Shown one piece after another: positions 7,988 through 15,082 of a DNA stretch of 64,000 nt. Numbering within the stretch: position 1 is the first letter of the stretch; every line of letters begins with the position of its first letter. The translations under genes and the position numbers were made by a program. The notes beneath the pieces were generated by a model, which had not been told where the DNA came from, did no database searches, and saw nothing but the letters and a program-made list of their open reading frames with translations. The stretch comes from Thalassobaculum litoreum DSM 18839 (GTDB lineage: Bacteria > Pseudomonadota > Alphaproteobacteria > Thalassobaculales > Thalassobaculaceae): contig NZ_FNBW01000007.1 in the NCBI RefSeq assembly GCF_900102465.1, positions 186,001 through 250,000 of the forward strand, in the 5' to 3' direction.

Positions 7988-8058
7988 TCCGGCCCGGGCC
8001 TGATCCGGCCCAGTCTTGAACCGGCCGGGTCTGATCCGGCCCCGGCCTGATCCCGCTG
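7983..8058. repeat. degenerate tandem repeats (CCTGATCCGGCC-like) starting at the LysR stop codon
   Basis: Five imperfect units of about 16 bp (core CTGATCCGGCC) run from the LysR stop codon; the TGA lies inside the first unit. Units 3 and 5 are diverged. No T-run follows, so it is not a classical terminator. Similar stop-codon-anchored arrays occur near 36185 and 51717. Confidence 0.6.
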
Positions 8059-8187
8059 CCGCTCCATCGCCATTCGTCCCGTACTTTGCCCGCCGTGACA
8101 TTCCTCACGGCATTGCGAGTTGATCGGTGCGAAACTGGAACCTTCAATTCCCTGAGCACTGTCTGACCACCACCGACTCACGGGGGC

Positions 8188-8347
8188 TGTGGATGTGATG
8201 TGGACAACTTCAGGGTTTTCGAACTGCACGCGTTTTTTTGATTTATCCGCAAATTTTAAGGTGAATATGCCCGCAGCACCCCGATCCCGGGGAATGCGCG
8301 GGTCTTGGCCCGCTGGCGGGTTCTTTGCCGCCTCGTCAATATCCACA
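8188..8347. promoter_or_regulatory. AT-richer stretch with four DnaA-box-like 9-mers
   Basis: TGTGGATGT (8188-8196), TGTGGACAA (8199-8207), TTATCCGCA (8243-8251) and ATATCCACA (8339-8347) each differ from the DnaA box TTATCCACA, or its complement, at one or two positions. The first two are 11 bp apart, one helical turn. A T-rich stretch (about 8231-8260) lies between. The last box is inside the DUF1194 reading frame. It could be a DnaA-titration or DnaA-regulated promoter site; classical oriC neighbours are absent. Confidence 0.35.
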
Positions 8348-9085
8348 GGCTTGACCGGGATTTTTCTGTTGGCGTCGCTGGTGTTAGCGCCGATGGCGGC
8401 GGCCCGCACGGCGGTCGATCTGGAACTGGTCTTCGCCTCCGACGGCTCCGGTTCGATCGATGACGAGGAGCTCCGCTTTCAGCGCCAGGGCTACGCCGCC
8501 GCCCTGGCCGACCAGCGGGTGCAGGAGGTGATCGCCGCCGGCCCGCTCGGGCGCATCGCCGTGGCCTTCGTCGAGTGGGGCGCGCCGCAGAGCCAGCACA
8601 CCATCGTCGACTGGACGGTGATCGCCAACCGCGACGATGCCCTGGCCTGGGGCGCGCGCCTGGTGGCAGCGTCTCGGGCGGCGTACGGCTACAACTCGAT
8701 CAGCGAGGCCATCGCCTATTCCGCCGACCTGATCCGCACCAACGACATCGACGGCGCGCGCAAGGTCATCGACCTGTCCGGCGACGGCCCGCAGATCGGC
8801 GGCCGGCCGCTCGCCCTGATCCGCTCGATGACCGTGGCCGACGGCATCACCATCAACGGCCTGGTGGTCGCCAACCGCAACGTGCGCACCGGGCCGAGCG
8901 GCGAGCCGCTGGACGAGCATTACGAGATGGACGTGATCGGCGGGCTCGGGGCCTTCGTGGTGGTGGCGACCGAAGAGAGGGGCTTTACGCAGACCCTGCT
9001 GGCGAAGATGGTGCGCGAGATCGCCGACGCCCGGCCGACGGGTGCCGCCACCAGACTTGCGCAGGACTCGCCGCATGAGCGCTGA
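8267..9085 (+). CDS. exported DUF1194 (von Willebrand A-like) protein
   Basis: 272 residues from ATG 8267, preceded by AAGG at 8258-8261. The signal peptide ends near 'APMAAARTAV'. The mature protein begins 'VDLELVFASDGSGSIDDEEL', the DUF1194 form of a MIDAS metal site (DxSxS-like 'DGSGS'), and continues with 'VIDLSGDGPQIGG', typical of this vWA-like family. Expected in the periplasm, possibly binding a protein partner through a divalent cation. It overlaps the following TusA-family gene by 11 bases, so the two are co-translated. Confidence 0.85.
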   Translation: MPAAPRSRGMRGSWPAGGFFAASSISTGLTGIFLLASLVLAPMAAARTAVDLELVFASDGSGSIDDEELRFQRQGYAAALADQRVQEVIAAGPLGRIAVAFVEWGAPQSQHTIVDWTVIANRDDALAWGARLVAASRAAYGYNSISEAIAYSADLIRTNDIDGARKVIDLSGDGPQIGGRPLALIRSMTVADGITINGLVVANRNVRTGPSGEPLDEHYEMDVIGGLGAFVVVATEERGFTQTLLAKMVREIADARPTGAATRLAQDSPHER

Positions 9086-9350
9086 CCAGCCGACCCCCGA
9101 CGCGCCCGGATCCGAGACGGCCGAGCCGATCGCCCGGTCGCTGGACGTACGCGGCCTGAAATGCCCGCTGCCGGTGCTCAAGGCGCGTAAGGCCATCGCC
9201 CAGGTGGAGATCGGCGCCCTGCTGGAGGTGCTGGTGACCGACCCGGCGGCGATGCTCGACTTCCGGCACTACGCCCGCCAGTCCGGCCACGAGCTGGTGA
9301 GCGCCGAGGAGGGCGAGGTTCTGCGCTTCGTCCTGCGCCGCACGGCGTAG
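9075..9350 (+). CDS. tusA: TusA-family sulfur carrier protein
   Basis: 91 residues from ATG 9075. 'LDVRGLKCPLPVLKARKAI' contains the CPxP motif whose Cys carries persulfide sulfur in TusA/SirA/YeeD proteins; 'DPAAMLDFRHYARQSGHEL' is the conserved C-terminal helix. Expected to be cytoplasmic, passing sulfur to tRNA thiolation, molybdenum cofactor or sulfur-oxidation partners. An acidic N-terminal extension of about 25 residues precedes the domain. Fusion-like overlap with a secreted DUF1194 gene is an odd pairing and may only reflect operon packing. Confidence 0.9.
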   Translation: MSADQPTPDAPGSETAEPIARSLDVRGLKCPLPVLKARKAIAQVEIGALLEVLVTDPAAMLDFRHYARQSGHELVSAEEGEVLRFVLRRTA

Positions 9351-9429
9351 CGCGGGCCGGCGCGCGGCATTTCCGCGCCTTCCCAATCCGCACGTCCGGC
9401 GACTAAGGTGCGCGCGGGAGGAACCAAGT

Positions 9430-11154
9430 ATGACCGACAAAGAAACGCCCAAGGGCCTCGGACGCGGCCTGACCAATTACGGCGACAACGAATTCAGCCT
9501 GTACCTGCGGCGCTCCATGGCCTCGTCCATGGGCTACAGCCGCGAGATGCTGGACAAGCCCGTGGTCGGGATCTGCTCGTCGGGCAGCGGCTACAACAAC
9601 TGCCACCGCCTGATGCCGGAGCTGGTCGAGGCGACCAAGCGCGGCGTGCTGGCGGCCGGCGGTCTGCCGATCGAGTTCCCGACGATCTCGCTGGGCGAGA
9701 CGTTCCTCAATCCGACCTCCCTGATGTACCGCAACCTGATGAGCATGGACGTGGAGGAGATGATCCGCGCCCAGCCGATGGACGCGGTCGTGGTGATCGG
9801 CGGCTGCGACAAGACCCTGCCGGCCCAGCTCATGGGCGCCGCCAACGCGGAAGTCCCGGTCGTTTATTGCGCCGTCGGCCCGATGCTGACCTCGCCCTAT
9901 GACGGCGAGCGCCTGGGGGCGTGCACCGACTGCCGCCGGTTCTGGGGCAAGTACCGCGCCGGAGAGGTGTCGGACGAGGGCATCAAGCGGATCGAGGGCA
10001 GCCTGGCCACCACCGCCGGCACCTGCGCGGTGATGGGCACGGCCAGTACGATGGCCTGCATCGCCGAGGCGCTTGGCATGACCTTGCCGGGCACCGCGTC
10101 CATTCCGGCGGTCCATGCCGACCGGCTGCGCGCCGCCGAGGCCTCCGGGGCGCGGGCGATGCAGCTTGCGCTCGCCAAGGGCGACGACCGGCTGCTGCCG
10201 AAGGACATCATCACGCCGAAATCGGTTGAGAACGCCCTGCGCGTGCTGCTCGCCATCGGCGGGTCGACCAACGCCATCGTCCACCTGACGGCGATCGCCG
10301 GGCGGCTCGGCATTCCGGTGCCGCTGGATCGGCTGAACGAGATGTCGGACGAGACGCCGGTGCTGGTCGATCTGAAGCCGACCGGGGCGCATTACATGGA
10401 AGACCTGTTCGCCGCCGGCGGGCTGGTCGGCGTGCTGCACGCCCTGCGGCCGCTGCTGCATCTGGACACGGTCAGCGTCGCCGGCGAGACCCTGGAGGCG
10501 CGGCTGGACGCCGACAAGACCTGGGTCGACCACGACATCGTGCGCCCCTTCGACGCGCCGTTCCAGGAGAAGGGCGGGCTGGTGGCCCTGTTCGGCTCGC
10601 TCGCCCCGCGCGGCGCGATCCTGAAGCGCTCGGCCGCCGATCCGACCCTGTTCGAGAAGGAGGGCCGGGCGGTCGTCTTCTCCGATTTGGCCGACCTGGC
10701 GGCGCGGATCGACGATCCGGAGCTGGACGTGGCCGCCGACGACTTCCTGGTGCTGCAGAACGCCGGCCCGAAGAGCCCGGCGGCGATGCCCGAGGCCGGC
10801 TACCTGCCGATCCCCAAGAAGCTGGCCCGCGCCGGGGTGAAGGACATGGTCCGCATCTCCGACGCAAGGATGAGCGGCACCGCCTTCGGCACCATCGTGC
10901 TGCACGTCACCCCGGAAGCCGCCGATGGCGGACCGCTCGGCGTGGTGCGCACCGGCGACCGCATCCGGATCTCGGTGCAGAACCGCTCCATCGACCTGCT
11001 GCTGGACGACGCGGAGATCGCCCGGCGCCTGGAGGAGATCAGGCCGACCGAGGTGCAGCCGATCCACAAGCGCGGCTACCGTCACCTCTACATGAACTCC
11101 GTCACCCAGGCGGACCAGGGCGTCGATTTCGACTTTCTGGTCTGGAAGGACTGA
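9430..11154 (+). CDS. IlvD/Edd-family dehydratase (sugar-acid dehydratase type)
   Basis: 574 residues; GGAGGA lies upstream of the ATG. Cys58 ('YNNCH'), Cys126 ('GGCDKT') and Cys199 ('AGTCAVMGTAST') are the expected ligands of the iron-sulfur cluster. 'DKPVVGICSSGSGYNNC' and 'ACTDCRRFWGKYRAGE' resemble the pentonate/hexonate dehydratase branch (arabinonate, xylonate) more than dihydroxy-acid dehydratase, so a sugar-acid substrate is likelier than valine/isoleucine synthesis. It removes water from a 2,3-dihydroxy acid to give a 2-keto acid. The DUF3237 gene follows after 29 bp. Substrate not determined. Confidence 0.9.
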   Translation: MTDKETPKGLGRGLTNYGDNEFSLYLRRSMASSMGYSREMLDKPVVGICSSGSGYNNCHRLMPELVEATKRGVLAAGGLPIEFPTISLGETFLNPTSLMYRNLMSMDVEEMIRAQPMDAVVVIGGCDKTLPAQLMGAANAEVPVVYCAVGPMLTSPYDGERLGACTDCRRFWGKYRAGEVSDEGIKRIEGSLATTAGTCAVMGTASTMACIAEALGMTLPGTASIPAVHADRLRAAEASGARAMQLALAKGDDRLLPKDIITPKSVENALRVLLAIGGSTNAIVHLTAIAGRLGIPVPLDRLNEMSDETPVLVDLKPTGAHYMEDLFAAGGLVGVLHALRPLLHLDTVSVAGETLEARLDADKTWVDHDIVRPFDAPFQEKGGLVALFGSLAPRGAILKRSAADPTLFEKEGRAVVFSDLADLAARIDDPELDVAADDFLVLQNAGPKSPAAMPEAGYLPIPKKLARAGVKDMVRISDARMSGTAFGTIVLHVTPEAADGGPLGVVRTGDRIRISVQNRSIDLLLDDAEIARRLEEIRPTEVQPIHKRGYRHLYMNSVTQADQGVDFDFLVWKD

Positions 11155-11183
11155 TAAGAAACGTAACAAAGGGAGAGACCCGC

Positions 11184-11648
11184 ATGTCCGAGATCCAGAC
11201 CGAATTCGTCATGGAACTGAAGCTCCACGTCGAGATGCCGCTGGTGGCGATCGGCATTACCCAGTACGGCGACCGCCGCATCGCCCGGGTGACCGGCGGC
11301 ACCTTCGAGGGGCCGGGGCTCAAGGGCACCGTGCGCGACGGCGGCGGAGACTGGATCCTCAACCGGATCGACGGGGTCACCCAGCTCGACGTGCGGCTGA
11401 CCATGGAGACCGACGACGGCCACCGCATCTACATGACCTACAAGGGCCTGCGACACGGCCCGAAGGAGGTCATGGAGCGGCTCGCCGCCGGCCAGCCGGT
11501 GGATCCCTCGGAGCTGTATTTCCGCACCGCCCCGTTCTTCGAGACGGCGACCGACGGCCCCTATGCCTGGCTGACCCGGTCGATCTTCGTCTCCACCGGC
11601 GACCGCAAGCCGGAAGGGCCGGTCTATCGGGTGTTCAGGGTCCTGTAA
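11184..11648 (+). CDS. DUF3237-family protein
   Basis: 154 residues, with GGGAGAG upstream. 'RRIARVTGGTFEGPGLKGTVRDGGGDW' and 'MTYKGLRHGP' are the family pattern of DUF3237, predicted beta-barrel proteins of unknown reaction. C-terminal 'YFRTAPFFETATDGPYAWLTRSIFV' also fits. Such proteins often sit in catabolic operons, and here it closely follows the dehydratase, so it may act on the same pathway. Confidence 0.85.
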   Translation: MSEIQTEFVMELKLHVEMPLVAIGITQYGDRRIARVTGGTFEGPGLKGTVRDGGGDWILNRIDGVTQLDVRLTMETDDGHRIYMTYKGLRHGPKEVMERLAAGQPVDPSELYFRTAPFFETATDGPYAWLTRSIFVSTGDRKPEGPVYRVFRVL

Positions 11649-11779
11649 GCGCGCACGCGCGCGGTCAAGTCCGGGGGCGAGTTCGGGGGCAAGTGCGTGG
11701 ATTGATCTTCGGCTGACGGCTTGCCAAGCTGACGGGGACCCACCTTTCGACCCGTTCCCCGCCTGCATTGGAGACCGTC

Positions 11780-13183
11780 ATGACCGGCGCCACGCGCTAT
11801 GACCCCCGTCAGTTCAAGGCCCTGACCTGGTTCGACGCCACCGCCGCCTTCGCCGAGGGACGCGACACGCCGCGCGCCTATCTGGAGCGCTGCCTGGAGG
11901 CGGTCGACGCCCGCGAGCCGGTGGTCCAGGCCTTCGCCGCCCTGAACCGGGAGACGGCCCGCACCGCCGCCGACGCCAGCACCGCGCGCTGGAAGGACGG
12001 CAAGCCGCTGTCTCCGATCGACGGCATGCCGGTCGGCATCAAGGACCTGCTGGAAACCAAGGACATGCCGACGCAGCTCGGCTGCGCGGCGATGACGGGG
12101 AATTTCCCGAAACACGACAACGCCGCGGTCTGGGCGCTGCGCCAGGCCGGGGCGGTGATCTTCGGCAAGACCGTCACGGCGGAGCTGGGCGGCAACCATC
12201 CGGGACCGACCACCAACCCGTTCGACCCGGCCCGCACGCCCGGCGGCTCGTCCTCCGGCTCGGCGGCGGCGGTGGCGGCCGGGTTCATGCCGGCGGCCAT
12301 CGGCTCCCAGGTCGGCGGCTCGATTATCCGGCCGGCGGCGTTCTGCGGCAACTTCGCGCTCAAGCCGAGCCAGGGCGGCATCCATCGCGGCGAGCGCCAG
12401 GCCACCTCCATGAGCACCCACGGCCCCCATGCCGGCTCGATCGAGGACATGTGGCAGGTCGCCATCGAGGTGGCGAGCCGCTGCGGCGGCGATCCGGGCC
12501 GCGCCGGCATCCAGGGACCGATGACCACGCCGGCTCCGGTGAAGCCGAACCGGCTGATCCTGCTGGAGACCGACGGCTGGGCCCGCACCGATGCCGACAG
12601 CCATGGCGCGATGGACAGTCTGCTCGACTGCCTGCGGTCGGCCGGCGTGGAGATCCTGCGGCGCGGCGACCATCCGCTGATCGAGAACCTGGAGCGGGCG
12701 CTGGTGGGCGCCGGCGATCTGGCCAACACCATCACCGCCTGGGAGAACCGCTGGACCCTGCGCAACCTGATCGACACCAAGGGCGAGGGGGTGAGCGAGC
12801 GAATCAAGGCGCGGATCGGCGCGGTGGAGGCGCTGGGACCGGACGACTACCGCCACCTGCTGCTGCGCCGGGAGCAGCTGCGGGCCGCGTGGCGGGCGCT
12901 GGCCTCGGTGGCCGACGCGTTCCTGACCTTCGCCTGCCCGGGTCCGGCGCCGCTGTGGCCGGGCGACGCGCCGGGGCAGCCGCTCGCCAAGCTGCCGACC
13001 GGCGACGCGGTGTTCAACACGCCGAGCTCGCTCGCCGGCGCCCCGGCGGTGACCATGCCGATGCTGGCGGTGAACGGCCTGCCGGTCGGCGTCCAGGTCA
13101 TGGGCCAGGACGGCGACGACGCCCGGATGACCGGCCTCGCCCGCTGGATCAGCGGCAGCATCGACCCGGTGATCGTCGGTTAG
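11780..13183 (+). CDS. amidase-signature enzyme
   Basis: 467 residues from ATG 11780 (GGAG at 11770); an in-frame TTG at 11768 is less likely. The amidase-signature triad is visible: Lys88 ('VGIKDL'), the cis-Ser in 'GGSSSGSAAAVAAG' (about Ser157) and catalytic Ser181 ('QVGGSIIRPAAFCG'). It hydrolyses a carboxamide or related bond; the substrate cannot be read from sequence. Cytoplasmic, single gene, ending convergently and overlapping the SDR gene by four bases. Confidence 0.9.
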   Translation: MTGATRYDPRQFKALTWFDATAAFAEGRDTPRAYLERCLEAVDAREPVVQAFAALNRETARTAADASTARWKDGKPLSPIDGMPVGIKDLLETKDMPTQLGCAAMTGNFPKHDNAAVWALRQAGAVIFGKTVTAELGGNHPGPTTNPFDPARTPGGSSSGSAAAVAAGFMPAAIGSQVGGSIIRPAAFCGNFALKPSQGGIHRGERQATSMSTHGPHAGSIEDMWQVAIEVASRCGGDPGRAGIQGPMTTPAPVKPNRLILLETDGWARTDADSHGAMDSLLDCLRSAGVEILRRGDHPLIENLERALVGAGDLANTITAWENRWTLRNLIDTKGEGVSERIKARIGAVEALGPDDYRHLLLRREQLRAAWRALASVADAFLTFACPGPAPLWPGDAPGQPLAKLPTGDAVFNTPSSLAGAPAVTMPMLAVNGLPVGVQVMGQDGDDARMTGLARWISGSIDPVIVG

Positions 13184-13893
13184 AACGGTACGGTCTCGCC
13201 GTTCTGGTCCACCAGCTCGCCGCTGCGCTCGGGCGTGAGCCCGTCCACCACGGCGAGCAGGTCGGCCGCCGCCACCTCCGGCGGTCGCACCTCCAGCCCC
13301 GCCTTGGCGAAGGGGGCCGAGAGGCCGGTGTCCACCGTGCCCGGATGCAGGGCGACGCAGACCGCCTGCGGGTGGGTACGCCGCAGCTCGATCGCGGCGC
13401 AGCGCACCAACTGGTTCAGCGCCGCCTTCGATGCCCGGTAGGCGTACCAGCCGCCGATCCGGTTGTCGGAGATCGAGCCGACCCGGGCCGACAGGGTCGC
13501 GAACACCGCCTTGCCGTCGCGCGGCAGCAGCGGCAGCAGGTGCTTCATCAGCAGGGCCGGGCCGGTGGCGTTGACGGCGAAGGCGCGGGCGAGGTGGTCC
13601 GGGTCGAGCTGGCGCCAGGACTTCTCCGGCCGGTAGTCGCCGTCATGCAGGAATCCGGTCGCGTCCAGGATCAGCCGGGGCGGGGCACGGTGGCCGGCGA
13701 TGCGCTCGGCGGCGGCGCGGATCGAGCGCTCGTCCAGCAGGTCGAGCGGCGGATCGCCGCGCCGCGACAGGCCGATCACGTCCTCGAACCGGCCGGCTTC
13801 CCGCAGGGCGGAGAGCAGGGCGGCGCCGATCCCGCCGCCGGCGCCGATGACGACGGCGAGGGCGGGGGAGGGGAAGGGGGAAAGCTGGGTCAT
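13180..13893 (-). CDS. short-chain dehydrogenase/reductase (CsgA/C-factor-like)
   Basis: 237 residues. 'VVIGAGGGIGAALL' is the dinucleotide-binding glycine motif near the N-terminus, and 'YAYRASKAALN' is the YxxxK catalytic motif; 'FATLSARVGSI' holds the catalytic Ser. The overall pattern ('LHPGTVDTGLSAPF') is that of C-factor-type SDRs, NAD(P)-dependent oxidoreductases of unknown substrate. Its 3' end overlaps the amidase stop on the other strand. Confidence 0.88.
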   Translation of the reverse strand: MTQLSPFPSPALAVVIGAGGGIGAALLSALREAGRFEDVIGLSRRGDPPLDLLDERSIRAAAERIAGHRAPPRLILDATGFLHDGDYRPEKSWRQLDPDHLARAFAVNATGPALLMKHLLPLLPRDGKAVFATLSARVGSISDNRIGGWYAYRASKAALNQLVRCAAIELRRTHPQAVCVALHPGTVDTGLSAPFAKAGLEVRPPEVAAADLLAVVDGLTPERSGELVDQNGETVPF

Positions 13894-13953
13894 GCGGCGA
13901 CGAAGATGGAGGCCGGACGTCCGCCGTCAAGCGCGCGGCCGGCGGGGTGCGCG

Positions 13954-15081
13954 CTACCGGGCGGCGGCGATGGTCGCGCGGAACCGGATCAGCGCGCAGA
14001 CGAAGAAGGCACCGCCGAGCCCGCCCACCGTCAGCATCTCCGGCCAGACGATCCCGATCCCGGCGTCGCGGTACAGCACGGCCTGGGCGAAGGCCACGAA
14101 ATGGGTGGCCGGCGAGGCGAGCATCACGGTGCGCAGCGGCTCCGGCATGCTCTCCAGCGGCGTGGTGGCGCCGGACAGCAGGTTCAGGACGACGAAGACC
14201 GGGATCGCCAGCAGACCGAACTGCGGCATGGTCGTCGCGATGGTCGACAGCATGACGCCCAGCGAGGTGATGGCGAACAGGTAGATCCCGGCGCCCAGTG
14301 CGAACAGCCAGAGCGACCCGGCGACCGGCACCCCCAGGCCGATCTGCACGACCAGGGTGAGCGACAGGATGGCCGCCAGCAGGATCACCAGCCCGTTCGC
14401 CCAGATCTTGGCCAGCACGATCTCCGCCGGCCGCACCGGCATCGCCAGCAGATGCTCCAGGGTGCCGTGCTCGCGCTCGCGGATCACCGCGGCACCGGAC
14501 AGGATCACCGCCAGGGTCGTCAGGTTGTTGATGACCTGCATCACCGAGGTGAACCAGCTCGATTCCAGGTTCGGATTGAACCGGGCGCGCACGGTCAGGG
14601 TGGTCGGCGCGGCGACCTGGTCCTCGGCCCGGCCGAGAAAGTCGGCGACCTCGGCCTGGATTATGCTGCTGATGTAGCGCGTCCCGTTGCCGGCCAGGGT
14701 CATGGCGGTCGCGTCGACGTTGAGCTGGATGGTCGGCGCGCGGCCGGCCAGCACGTCGGCCTGCAGGCCGGGCGGGATGTCGAGCGCGAAGGAGGCGCGG
14801 CCGCTGTCGAGGACCCGGTCGAGCGCGTCGAGCCCGATCAGTTCCGCCGGCCGGAAATGCGGCGGCAGCAGCGCACCGCGGATCCGCTGCGACAGGACCG
14901 AGCGGTCCTCGTCGACCACCGACACCACCGCGTTGCTCAGCTCGGTCTGCTGGCCGCGCGCGACGGTGTAGATCGCCACGGTGAAGGTGTAGGCGATCAG
15001 CCCGACCAGGACGAGGTCGCGCGACAGGCTGTACAGCTCCTTCACGCCGAGCCGGACCGTGTTCCGGAGCAGGCGCGTCAT
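13954..15081 (-). CDS. yhhJ: ABC-2 type transport permease, YhhJ-like
   Basis: 375 residues from the ATG at 15081; longer in-frame reading upstream overlaps the RbbA gene and is not coding. One N-terminal helix ('LVLVGLIAYTFTVAIYT'), a large periplasmic loop with 'NATxVxLxxDxT'-like 'LNVDATAMTLAG', then five C-terminal helices with 'REREHGTLEHLLAMPVRPAEIVLAKIWANG', the ABC-2 signature. It is the third gene of a HlyD-RbbA-permease operon, starting one base after the RbbA stop. Together they form a type of exporter, probably for drugs or hydrophobic compounds. Confidence 0.9.
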   Translation of the reverse strand: MTRLLRNTVRLGVKELYSLSRDLVLVGLIAYTFTVAIYTVARGQQTELSNAVVSVVDEDRSVLSQRIRGALLPPHFRPAELIGLDALDRVLDSGRASFALDIPPGLQADVLAGRAPTIQLNVDATAMTLAGNGTRYISSIIQAEVADFLGRAEDQVAAPTTLTVRARFNPNLESSWFTSVMQVINNLTTLAVILSGAAVIREREHGTLEHLLAMPVRPAEIVLAKIWANGLVILLAAILSLTLVVQIGLGVPVAGSLWLFALGAGIYLFAITSLGVMLSTIATTMPQFGLLAIPVFVVLNLLSGATTPLESMPEPLRTVMLASPATHFVAFAQAVLYRDAGIGIVWPEMLTVGGLGGAFFVCALIRFRATIAAAR

Positions 15082-15082
15082 C

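Noticed and set aside
8188-8347. Chromosomal replication origin
   Set aside because: Only degenerate boxes and no origin-associated genes nearby; reported only as a DnaA-box-like cluster.
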